The notes beneath the pieces are model-generated. The model worked only from the letters and a program-made list of their open reading frames with translations. It was not told the origin of the DNA and ran no database searches. Shown piece by piece: positions 1 to 5,581 of a DNA stretch of 5,581 bases (the stretch's first letter is position 1; each line of letters begins with the position of its first letter). Position numbers and translations under genes: made by a program. The stretch is from positions 1 through 5,581 of the forward strand of contig JAHJQP010000139.1 in the NCBI GenBank assembly GCA_018819165.1. Direction: 5' to 3'. The DNA is from Pseudomonadota bacterium. Lineage in GTDB: Bacteria > Desulfobacterota > Syntrophia > Syntrophales > UBA5619.

Positions 1-50
1 CGACCCACGGATTAGAAGTCCGTTGCTCTATCCATCTGAGCTACAGGCGC
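1..50 (-). tRNA. tRNA-Arg (anticodon TCT), 5' part only
   Basis: Read on the - strand from position 50, the sequence gives a 7-nt acceptor strand GCGCCTG, then TA, a D arm with stem GCTC/GAGC and the loop AGATGGATA (with the conserved GG), and an anticodon arm with stem ACGGA/TCCGT around the loop CTTCTAA. The middle of that loop is TCT (positions 16-14), which decodes AGA and is expected to be charged with arginine. The variable region begins with GGGTCG and the window then stops, so the T arm and the 3' acceptor strand are off the left edge. The visible arms pair without mismatches, so it looks functional. Whether the 3' end is used as an integration site cannot be seen here. Confidence 0.95.
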
Positions 51-83
51 TTATCCTCGCGACGCACTGCATCCGGTCTCCTT

Positions 84-107
84 TAAAAGAGGGGGTTTTA
101 TAACCCC
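84..107 (-). terminator. Possible weak terminator overlapping the tRNA promoter
   Basis: An inverted repeat GGGGTT-ATAA-AACCCC occupies 92-107. On the - strand it is followed by CCTCTTTTA, a short T-containing tail, about 50 nt past the stop codon of the secreted-protein gene. A 6-bp stem with four G-C pairs and an interrupted T run is a modest intrinsic terminator at best. The same bases contain the -10 box of the tRNA promoter, so the symmetry may partly be chance or may serve both roles. No better terminator candidate is seen between 60 and 158. Confidence 0.4.
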
Positions 108-125
108 TTTGCCACCTTTTGTCAA
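97..125 (-). promoter_or_regulatory. sigma-70 type promoter of tRNA-Arg
   Basis: On the - strand there is a perfect -35 box TTGACA (125-120), a 17-bp spacer, and TATAAA (102-97), five of six matches to the -10 consensus. Transcription would start near position 90, giving a leader of about 40 nt before the tRNA 5' end at 50. The bases just after the -10 (ACCCCCTC) are GC-rich, as is typical of stable-RNA promoters under stringent control; that regulatory reading is inference. The promoter lies between the stop codon of the secreted-protein gene and the tRNA, so the tRNA need not depend on read-through. Confidence 0.8.
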
Positions 126-158
126 GGACCGAGTGCAGACTTTCCTATCTCCTTTCTC

Positions 159-1904
159 TCAACGGACAAACCCGGCAATCCCCTCGAAACGATACCCTTT
201 TTTACCGAGCCCCTCCCCACCCTGATCCGTTGTATAGAAATGGCTTCCCGTGGCGGGCTTATACCAGCGGTAGAGTTCCCGGGTTCCGGTCAGACGGGAA
301 GTGGCGATGTTGCCAATAGACCCTTCCAAGAGATAGCCCGAAAGCGGCTTTCCGCCTCCGGCCGCATCCGACGAGTAAAAATGGTCGCCCTTGACGGGGT
401 TGAACCAGCGAAAGAAGCTTGTCGTCCCCGGAGTTCCCGGACTGAAGAGCCTAAAGGCAATCCCCAGATTCCGGTACCCCATCGTCTGCAGGCGGGTCGC
501 CTCGGCCCGGGGATTGGTCGTATAGAGGTAGTCGTTGCCGACGACATATCGGTAAACGTCGAGAAAACGGGACTGCGTCTCCGCCGCCACCTCCAGGGAC
601 ACTTCCACATTGGCCTCGCCGGCGTTTGAAAGGAACAAAACACGTTCCCCGTAGATGCCGGGTTCAAGGTTACGTGTATTGATTGCAATATTGATATAGT
701 CCGTCTCGCGCAAGGTCGTCCCGCTGTCCGGAAATACACTGATCCAACCCGGTGAGCCCTTCAGGACCGGCTTCCCGAAGATCCGGACCCCCTCCAGAAT
801 CGTCCGGTCTTCTTCATTGACAAGGCTCAGCATGTGAGGTCCGTCCGGGAGCCCTTCCGTCAAGGGGATCTCCACCTTTTCCCATCGGTCCGAGAAACTG
901 TTTATATAAGCTGCGAACTGCTCGTCGATGTAGATGCTCAGCGGGCCCCCTTCCGGCGACTTCCAGATAAAGAGGCTGACCCCGACCCCCGTGAAGCGGT
1001 AGCGAAGGGCGTTCTGTTCCCCCTGACCGGAGGGATATCCGCCTCTCTCCGCCCATGCGCCGGAGAACTCCAGGTTTTCCCGAAGCGCTCCGACCGGCGA
1101 ATAGCTGCCGGTGCCGGCAACCGCCTCATTCAGAAAGGAGACATAACGTCCCATGAGCGGCGGTGTGGTCGCCGGCATGCCCTTCTTCCCCGCCAGTCCC
1201 GCTTTCCACTTCAGAATCTCCCTCCCCCGATTGGTCAGATGGATCATTCGGGTTATCTGCTCGCCGGCCCGAACCGTCCCGCTATCGATCCGGAGGGGGG
1301 ACAGCTCCATCAGGGGTGCAGAGGCCAGTTTGGCCAGTATGACACGGAAAAATACCGTCCTCGTTCCTCCCGTAGAAACGAAACGGATCGACTCCCGCAA
1401 CCCGCCCACCGGCGCCTCCCGAAGAAACGTGGCGGACGCTCCCCCCGCCTCCAGGCGCAGGATCAATGGACAGCCCTGGGACTTCTCCTGACCCCTTTCC
1501 TTTGCAAAGAGCAGTTGGATCTTTACGGGCTCAGGCGCTTCTTCGAGGACGCCGGCAAGTCTCTTATACTCGCTCCGGTTCCACCCTTCCGGTCCCTCCA
1601 TGGACCAGTTCTTATACTCGCTCCGGTTCCACCCTTCCGGTCCCTCCATGGACCAGTTCAGGCTCCCTGAACCCACTTTTTTTAAGTAAAATATTCTCTC
1701 GGCCTCTTCCCCTGGTCCGATGGCGCCAAGATCGACCTCCCACGGGTTGACGGTCAGTACCGGTTTAAGGTCGCCGACGCTCCATACCGGAAAGCCCCCC
1801 GCACCACCCAGTTCCGGTGTCTCCGCCCGGAGCGGGTCTGCAACGGAAAACAACGGGATCATTAGTCCCAGAAAAACCAATACCGTCAAAAACCTTCTAA
1901 CCAT
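159..1904 (-). CDS. Exported multidomain protein with Ig/BACON-like domains and DUF5648-like repeats
   Basis: A 581-residue protein of unknown function, predicted to be exported. I chose ATG at 1904 because GGAG lies 5 nt upstream and it gives a standard signal peptide (MVRR, hydrophobic core at about 5-21, likely cleavage near A22 or A27). The TTG 54 bp upstream has no ribosome site and would put extra residues before the signal. About 49-160 and 195-240 look like beta-sandwich domains of the ASH/BACON type (pattern VNPWEVDLGAIGPGE, later SPLRIDSGTVRAGE). About 251-375 resembles a jelly-roll, ligand-binding-like fold. About 386-440 is another BACON-like unit ending SNAGEANVEVSLEV. About 449-580 holds three repeats with YRY or FRW/YRW starts, HFYSSD/HFYTTD and a GY..EG ending, matching the DUF5648 pattern. 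Residues 83-98 and 99-114 are identical copies. A cell-surface or periplasmic binding role is inference; no catalytic motif is evident. It is divergent from dprA and appears monocistronic. Confidence 0.85.
   Translation of the reverse strand: MVRRFLTVLVFLGLMIPLFSVADPLRAETPELGGAGGFPVWSVGDLKPVLTVNPWEVDLGAIGPGEEAERIFYLKKVGSGSLNWSMEGPEGWNRSEYKNWSMEGPEGWNRSEYKRLAGVLEEAPEPVKIQLLFAKERGQEKSQGCPLILRLEAGGASATFLREAPVGGLRESIRFVSTGGTRTVFFRVILAKLASAPLMELSPLRIDSGTVRAGEQITRMIHLTNRGREILKWKAGLAGKKGMPATTPPLMGRYVSFLNEAVAGTGSYSPVGALRENLEFSGAWAERGGYPSGQGEQNALRYRFTGVGVSLFIWKSPEGGPLSIYIDEQFAAYINSFSDRWEKVEIPLTEGLPDGPHMLSLVNEEDRTILEGVRIFGKPVLKGSPGWISVFPDSGTTLRETDYINIAINTRNLEPGIYGERVLFLSNAGEANVEVSLEVAAETQSRFLDVYRYVVGNDYLYTTNPRAEATRLQTMGYRNLGIAFRLFSPGTPGTTSFFRWFNPVKGDHFYSSDAAGGGKPLSGYLLEGSIGNIATSRLTGTRELYRWYKPATGSHFYTTDQGGEGLGKKGYRFEGIAGFVR
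1563..1658 (-). repeat. Perfect 48-bp tandem duplication inside the secreted-protein gene
   Basis: Positions 1563-1610 and 1611-1658 are identical base for base, and the match runs on for one base on each side. The unit is 16 codons long and begins exactly on a codon boundary in the frame of the gene, so the peptide NWSMEGPEGWNRSEYK occurs twice in a row (residues 83-98 and 99-114). Absence of even synonymous differences points to a recent duplication, presumably by slippage or unequal recombination, or to an assembly artefact. Confidence 0.97.
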
Positions 1905-1909
1905 AAGGA

Positions 1910-1913
1910 CTCC
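1910..1913 (-). promoter_or_regulatory. Ribosome binding site that fixes the start of the secreted-protein gene
   Basis: GGAG on the - strand lies 5 nt before the ATG at 1904. The upstream in-frame TTG at 1958 has no purine-rich Shine-Dalgarno sequence before it. This, with the signal peptide that begins right at the ATG, decides the start. Confidence 0.75.
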
Positions 1914-1944
1914 AATCAGTAATTGTTTCACTTTAACCCAAAGC

Positions 1945-1950
1945 CTTATA
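1945..1950 (-). promoter_or_regulatory. Candidate -10 box for the secreted-protein gene
   Basis: TATAAG on the - strand would place a start of transcription near 1938 and a leader of about 34 nt. At 17 bp upstream there is no -35 match (CGCGGC). That place is instead covered by the TTTTCG/CGAAAA dyad at 1963-1977, so the promoter may need an activator or be weak. Sequence support is limited to the single hexamer. Confidence 0.3.
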
Positions 1951-1962
1951 GAACGCAACGGT

Positions 1963-1977
1963 TTTTCGCCGCGAAAA
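1963..1977. promoter_or_regulatory. Dyad 1, TTTTCG-CCG-CGAAAA
   Basis: A perfect 6-bp inverted repeat with a 3-bp centre, ending 3 bp before the -35 box of the dprA promoter and covering the -35 region expected for the divergent gene. It shares its half-sites, and the preceding CGG, with dyad 2 at 2018-2038. Its placement suits an operator or activator site for a dimeric regulator. No regulator is identified. Confidence 0.4.
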
Positions 1978-1980
1978 GAC

Positions 1981-2008
1981 TTGACACCCTTCGGATATCC
2001 GATATATC
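1981..2008 (+). promoter_or_regulatory. Putative sigma-70 promoter of dprA-topA
   Basis: A perfect -35 box TTGACA (1981-1986), a 16-bp spacer and TATATC (2003-2008, four of six matches to TATAAT). Transcription would start near 2015, leaving a leader of about 73 nt before the dprA ATG. The spacer contains the small palindrome GGATATCC (1993-2000). It is the best + strand promoter match in the 183-bp divergent region. Confidence 0.6.
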
Positions 2009-2017
2009 TTCCCCCGG

Positions 2018-2038
2018 TTTTCGTGCGTTTTGCGAAAA
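2018..2038. promoter_or_regulatory. Dyad 2, TTTTCG and CGAAAA with a 9-bp centre
   Basis: The half-sites TTTTCG (2018-2023) and CGAAAA (2033-2038) are the same as in dyad 1 but spaced by 9 instead of 3 bp. The element starts 9 bp past the -10 box, at or just after the expected transcription start, so it could act as an operator in DNA or as a hairpin in the dprA leader RNA. The long centre makes it a weaker dyad than the first. Confidence 0.35.
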
Positions 2039-2047
2039 ATCGGGTAT

Positions 2048-2068
2048 GGTTTCGAACCGGTAGAAACC
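2048..2068 (+). other. Possible hairpin in the dprA leader
   Basis: GGTTTC (2048-2053) pairs with GAAACC (2063-2068) across a 9-nt loop. An alternative small stem, GGTT/AACC at 2048-2058, uses the same left arm, so the two pairings exclude each other. It lies 19 nt before the dprA start, which has only a weak Shine-Dalgarno sequence, so leader structure could influence initiation. This is inference from base pairing only. Confidence 0.25.
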
Positions 2069-2087
2069 GACACGGATAAAAAATGTT

Positions 2088-3257
2088 ATGGATGAGGATA
2101 CACTGAAATACTGGATCGCCCTCAAGGCGGTGGAAGAGGTGGGCTGTGTGGGGTTCAGAACCCTGCTTAAAGCCTTTTCTTCGCCGAAGGCGGTCTTTTC
2201 CGCCTCAGCACAGACCCTGAAGGTGATCCCGGGAATCGGTCCGAAGACGGCGGATCATATCCGGGCCTTCTCCGACTGGGGAATGGCCGAACGGGAGGTT
2301 GCTCTTGCCGGAAAACTTGGCATCGCTATCGTCACCTTCGAGGATCCCCTCTATCCCAAAAATCTTCTCAACATCTACGATTTCCCCCCCTTTCTCTATG
2401 TGAAGGGATCCTTGTGTCCGGAGGAGATCCCCGTGGCGGTCGTCGGATCGCGCGTGGCCTCCGCTTACGGAAGATACACCACCGAGAGGCTCAGCCGCGA
2501 GCTTGCCCTCAAGGGGATCACCATCGTCAGCGGTCTTGCCCGCGGCATCGACGCCGCAGCCCACCGGGGGGCGCTCGCCGGGAAAGGAAGGACCATCGCG
2601 GTTCTGGGGTGCGGTCTCGACGTGATTTATCCACCGGAAAACGAGAAGCTTGCGGATGACATCACCGCCCGCGGCGCCCTGGTCACGGAATTCCCCTTCG
2701 GAACGCCGCCCAACGCCCCCAATTTTCCGGCGCGAAACCGGATCATCAGCGGCATCTCTTTCGGGGTCGTCGTCGTGGAGGCCGGTGAGAAGAGCGGATC
2801 GCTTATCACGGCGCGGCTCGCAGCCGAGCAGGGGCGCTCGGTTTTTGCCGTTCCCGGTGCGATCGACACCGCCGGCTCGCGGGGAACCAACCGCCTGATC
2901 AAACAGGGCGCAAAGCTGATCGAAAACGTGGATGATATCCTCGAGGAGATCCTCCCCCAGACCGTCTGTCCGCCGGTCCTTTCCGAGAAACAGCCCCGAA
3001 TCCCTATGCCGGACGCGACGCAGTTAGATCCGGAAACAATGAATGCGCCGCCCGCGGCCGATATCGCGGGGCTCGGGGAAACGGAAAGGAAACTATTCGC
3101 CCTGGTCCCGCAAAAGCCCGTGGAGATCGACACACTGATCATCACCTCGGGGTTTGCCCCGCAGGAGGTCCTCAACGGCCTGCTCATTCTGGAACTCCGC
3201 GGTCTGATCCGGCAGCTGCCGGGTAAAATGTTTGTTCGTAAGGAGTCAACCATTTGA
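2088..3257 (+). CDS. dprA: DNA-processing protein DprA (Smf)
   Basis: DprA binds incoming single-stranded DNA in the cytoplasm and loads RecA on it during natural transformation. The family is also present in species not known to be competent. The 389-residue protein has the full three-part layout. An N-terminal helical region holds a helix-hairpin-helix (VIPGIGPKTADHIRAF, 46-61). A Rossmann-like core (about 75-290) has VVGSR (118-122), SGLARGIDAAAHRGAL (148-163), VLGCGLDVIYPPEN, FPARNRIISG (213-222) and GSLITARLAAEQGR followed by VFAVPG (237-257). After a proline-rich linker (about 294-323) a winged-helix DML1-type domain spans about 328-386. ATG at 2088 fits the family start (MDEDTLKYWIAL), although only a weak, distant GGA precedes it. 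The gene leads an apparent operon; its last codons overlap topA by 4 bp and contain the topA ribosome site. No key motif is missing. Confidence 0.97.
   Translation: MDEDTLKYWIALKAVEEVGCVGFRTLLKAFSSPKAVFSASAQTLKVIPGIGPKTADHIRAFSDWGMAEREVALAGKLGIAIVTFEDPLYPKNLLNIYDFPPFLYVKGSLCPEEIPVAVVGSRVASAYGRYTTERLSRELALKGITIVSGLARGIDAAAHRGALAGKGRTIAVLGCGLDVIYPPENEKLADDITARGALVTEFPFGTPPNAPNFPARNRIISGISFGVVVVEAGEKSGSLITARLAAEQGRSVFAVPGAIDTAGSRGTNRLIKQGAKLIENVDDILEEILPQTVCPPVLSEKQPRIPMPDATQLDPETMNAPPAADIAGLGETERKLFALVPQKPVEIDTLIITSGFAPQEVLNGLLILELRGLIRQLPGKMFVRKESTI
3240..3256 (+). promoter_or_regulatory. topA ribosome site and TTG start inside the dprA end
   Basis: AAGGAG (3240-3245) lies within the dprA codons for K385 and E386, and 8 nt later comes TTG (3254-3256). 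The start shares TTGA with the dprA stop TGA (3255-3257). No ATG or GTG near by would keep the invariant N-terminal strand (SLIIVESPTKVKTIRKYLG) right after the start, so TTG is well supported. The arrangement indicates translational coupling, with the rare start codon likely tempering topA output. Confidence 0.85.
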
Positions 3258-5581
3258 ATTCACTAATTATCGTTGAATCACCCACCAAGGTGAAGACCAT
3301 CCGCAAATATCTTGGGCCGGAGTACGATGTCCGGGCCTCGGTCGGTCACGTCAAGGACCTGCCGAAAAATACCCTCGGTATCGATCCCGAAAAGCAGTTC
3401 GAACCCACCTACGAGGTGATCGACAGCAAGAAGAAGGTGATCGCCGATCTCAAGAGGGCGGCGGCCAAAGCGCAGCAGATCTTCCTCGCCCCGGACCCGG
3501 ACCGCGAGGGAGAGGCCATCGCCTGGCACATTGCCGAGGAAATCGGGGATAAAAAGAAACCGATCCGGCGGGTCCTCTTTAACGACCTCACCCGGGAGAC
3601 GATCCTCGAGGCGATCGCTCATCCCCGCGAGCTTGATTTCGACCGATACGAGGCGCAGCAGACCCGGCGGATCCTCGACCGCCTCGTCGGCTATCAGATC
3701 AGCCCCATCCTCTGGGAGAAGGTGAAGCGGGGCCTCTCCGCGGGCCGGGTACAGTCCGTCGCCGTCCGAATCATCTGCGACCGGGAAGCGGAGATCAGGG
3801 CGTTCGTTCCCGAGGAATACTGGAACACCACCGCCCTGCTGGAGGGGTCGAACCCGCCCCCCTTCGAGGCGAAACTGACGAAGATCGACGGAAAGAAGGC
3901 AAAGATCGGCGACGCCGCGCGCTCCGCAGAGGTCGTCGCAATCCTGAAAGACGCCGCCTTCGCTGTGGCCTCCGTGGAGAAGAAGGAGGTCAGACGCCAG
4001 TCGCCTCCCGCTTTCACAACGAGCAAGCTCCAGCAGGAGGCCTCCCGCTGGCTCCGCTTTTCGGCGAAGAAGACGATGGCGACGGCTCAGAGACTTTATG
4101 AAGGAATCGAGCTCGGTCCGGAGGGGCCCGTTGGACTGATCACCTATATGAGGACCGACTCCGTCCGTATCGCCGCCGAGGCGCTCAATGACGCGCGGGA
4201 GTACATCCACAGCCACTACGACGGAACATTCCTGCCGCCCAAGGCACGGGTATTCAAGGTCGCCGGCGCCGCCCAGGATGCCCACGAGGCGATCCGGCCG
4301 TCGTCGATGGCCCATCCGCCCCAAGCAATCAAGCAATTCCTCTCGCCCGACCAGTTCCGCCTCTACCAGCTGATCTGGAACCGTTTTCTGGCCTCGCAGA
4401 TGAACCCCGCCCTCCTCGACCAGACCATAGTGGATATCGCTGCCGCGAACTGCCTGTTCAGGGCGCAGGGGGTTGTGATGAGGTTCCCCGGATTCACCGT
4501 CCTCTACACGGAAGGAAAGGAAGACAACGGTGAGGAGAACGGCTTCGGCAAGCTCCTCCCCGAGGTCCGGGAAGGCGAGGTTCTCAAGCTCATCTCCCTT
4601 ACGCCGGAACAGAAATTCACGCAGCCGCCGCCACGGTTCTCCGAGGCCTCTCTCGTCCGTGAACTGGAGGAGAACGGCATCGGCCGCCCGAGCACCTATG
4701 CGGCGATCCTGAGCACGATCCAGGAGAGGGAGTATGCCCGCCTCGAAAAGGGGAAGTTCGTCCCCACCGATCTCGGGATCCTCGTGACCGATCTTCTCGT
4801 CAAGAACTTTCCCCGGATCCTGGACGTCGCCTTCACTGCCTCGATGGAGACGGAACTTGACCGGATTGAAGAAGGAAAGACGAAGCGGCTCGACACCCTG
4901 AACAATTTCTACCTCCCCTTCACGGAGGAGCTCAGACAAGCGAAAGCGAACATGCGCAATATCAAGCGTGAGGAGACCCCGACGGACCTCCTCTGCGAGA
5001 GGTGCGGAAAACCGATGGTCATCAAGTGGGGAAAGAACGGCCGGTTTCTCGCCTGTACGAACTATCCCGACTGCAAGAACACGAAGAATTTTACTCAGGA
5101 TGAAAAAGGGAAGATCCGGCCGGAAGAGGATCGACAGACAACGGACATCCCCTGCCCTCTCTGCGGCAAATTAATGCTTGCCCGTCAGGGGCGGTTTGGA
5201 AAATTCTTAGGCTGCTCCGGGTATCCCGAGTGCAAGCACACCATCGATGTTGCTCCGGACGGTACGCAGGCCGCCGCTCCCGTCGAAGGAAAGACGAGCG
5301 ATACCCTCTGCGAAAAGTGCGGGAAACCGATGGTCGCCAAGCGCGGCCGCTACGGCACTTTTCTCGGCTGTTCAGGCTACCCGGAATGCAAGAACATCGT
5401 TAAGACCAGAGCGTCGGGGCGCCCTGCCGGGTCGGCTTCTGAACAGGAGCTCACCGATGTCCTCTGCGACAAATGCGGGAAACCGATGGCCGTAAAACCG
5501 GGCCGCTACGGGAAATTCCTTGGCTGCACAGGCTATCCAGGCTGCCGGAACATCATGAAGTACAAGCCCCCGGGGAAATAG
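3254..5581 (+). CDS. topA: DNA topoisomerase I (type IA)
   Basis: Type IA topoisomerase that nicks one strand through a 5'-phosphotyrosine link and relaxes negative supercoils, acting on the nucleoid. The 775-residue protein is complete. The Toprim domain (about 2-115) carries E8 in IIVESPTK and the acidic triad D81, D83, E85 in DPDREGE, the metal ligands. The cap and hinge domains follow, with RRILDRLVGYQISPILW (138-154) and LSAGRVQSVAVR (161-172). The catalytic tyrosine is Y298 in GLITYMRTDS, with R300 next to it. QDAHEAIRPS (341-350) and ENGIGRPSTYA (473-483) are further family signatures. The tail holds four C4 zinc fingers, each C-X2-C-X16-C-X5-C, starting at C581, C634, C686 and C738; E. 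coli TopA has three such fingers. The gene is co-transcribed with dprA and begins at TTG. TAG at 5579-5581 ends both gene and window, so the next gene is unknown. Confidence 0.98.
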   Translation: MNSLIIVESPTKVKTIRKYLGPEYDVRASVGHVKDLPKNTLGIDPEKQFEPTYEVIDSKKKVIADLKRAAAKAQQIFLAPDPDREGEAIAWHIAEEIGDKKKPIRRVLFNDLTRETILEAIAHPRELDFDRYEAQQTRRILDRLVGYQISPILWEKVKRGLSAGRVQSVAVRIICDREAEIRAFVPEEYWNTTALLEGSNPPPFEAKLTKIDGKKAKIGDAARSAEVVAILKDAAFAVASVEKKEVRRQSPPAFTTSKLQQEASRWLRFSAKKTMATAQRLYEGIELGPEGPVGLITYMRTDSVRIAAEALNDAREYIHSHYDGTFLPPKARVFKVAGAAQDAHEAIRPSSMAHPPQAIKQFLSPDQFRLYQLIWNRFLASQMNPALLDQTIVDIAAANCLFRAQGVVMRFPGFTVLYTEGKEDNGEENGFGKLLPEVREGEVLKLISLTPEQKFTQPPPRFSEASLVRELEENGIGRPSTYAAILSTIQEREYARLEKGKFVPTDLGILVTDLLVKNFPRILDVAFTASMETELDRIEEGKTKRLDTLNNFYLPFTEELRQAKANMRNIKREETPTDLLCERCGKPMVIKWGKNGRFLACTNYPDCKNTKNFTQDEKGKIRPEEDRQTTDIPCPLCGKLMLARQGRFGKFLGCSGYPECKHTIDVAPDGTQAAAPVEGKTSDTLCEKCGKPMVAKRGRYGTFLGCSGYPECKNIVKTRASGRPAGSASEQELTDVLCDKCGKPMAVKPGRYGKFLGCTGYPGCRNIMKYKPPGK
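4994..5545 (+). repeat. Four tandem C4 zinc-finger coding repeats in topA
   Basis: Four cysteine-pattern repeats of 52-53 codons (cysteines 581/584/601/607, 634/637/654/660, 686/689/706/712, 738/741/758/764) bind zinc and contact single-stranded DNA in this family. Repeats 3 and 4 are the closest. They share the 16-base string at 5318-5333 and 5474-5489 and the 11-base string at 5345-5355 and 5501-5511, both offset by exactly 156 bp. Repeat 1 is the most divergent (RFLACTNYPDC instead of FLGCSGYPEC). Confidence 0.9.

Noticed and set aside
1..158. tRNA gene as the attachment site of an integrated element
   Set aside because: The tRNA 3' end is outside the window, and no integrase, direct repeat or mobile gene is visible on this side.
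1563..1658. CRISPR-like or minisatellite array
   Set aside because: Only two contiguous copies without spacers, in frame within a gene; it is a simple tandem duplication.
834..1670. 278-codon + strand open frame opposite the secreted-protein gene
   Set aside because: The - strand frame has a signal peptide, recognisable domains and a ribosome site. The + strand product is rich in R, P and S without any motif, and its repeat at the end is only the 48-bp duplication read backwards.
1905..1958. Upstream TTG start giving an 18-residue longer secreted protein
   Set aside because: It lacks a Shine-Dalgarno sequence and would place extra residues before an otherwise standard signal peptide; the ATG at 1904 has GGAG 5 nt upstream.
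1720..2079. 119-codon + strand open frame ending just before dprA
   Set aside because: It overlaps the N-terminal part of the secreted-protein gene and the dprA promoter, has no ribosome site and shows no protein-like pattern.
2627..3253. 208-codon - strand open frame inside dprA
   Set aside because: Mirror of dprA codons; serine-rich, with no recognisable domain.
3278..4939. 553-codon open frame on the - strand opposite topA
   Set aside because: topA is unambiguous in the + frame with all catalytic motifs. The antisense translation is low in complexity, shows no domain pattern and has no ribosome site; it is an effect of GC-rich codon use in topA.

Overview
The window reads as a piece of a GC-rich (clearly above 50% by eye) bacterial chromosome. 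It has a housekeeping half on the + strand (dprA then topA) and a partial tRNA gene plus a secreted multidomain protein on the - strand. The dprA-topA order, a large Ig/BACON-like plus DUF5648-like exported protein and the general codon use fit a deltaproteobacterium-like (Desulfobacterota) or related anaerobe. That taxonomic placement is inference; nothing here fixes it.

Layout: positions 1-50 hold the 5' two thirds of a tRNA-Arg (anticodon TCT) on the - strand; its 3' end lies off the window. A near-consensus sigma-70 promoter for it lies at 97-125, overlapping a GC-rich inverted repeat (92-107) that may also end transcription of the gene behind it. Positions 159-1904 (-) encode a 581-residue exported protein with a signal peptide, Ig/BACON-like domains, a jelly-roll-like segment and three C-terminal DUF5648-like repeats. 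It contains a perfect in-frame 48-bp tandem duplication (1563-1658). Positions 1905-2087 are a divergent intergenic region with a good + strand promoter for dprA. Two dyads built from the same half-sites, TTTTCG and CGAAAA, bracket that promoter. dprA (2088-3257) and topA (3254-5581) follow as a translationally coupled pair: topA starts at a TTG inside the TTGA that also holds the dprA stop. The window ends on the last base of the topA stop codon.

DprA (RecA loader on incoming single-stranded DNA) and topoisomerase I (relaxation of negative supercoils) are both DNA-processing proteins and are often neighbours in bacteria. The exported protein has no evident functional link to them and is transcribed away from them. 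I found no CRISPR array, insertion sequence, phage gene or defence system. The most notable features are the fresh 48-bp duplication, the paired dyads at the divergent promoter, the promoter/terminator overlap before the tRNA, and the unassigned surface protein.
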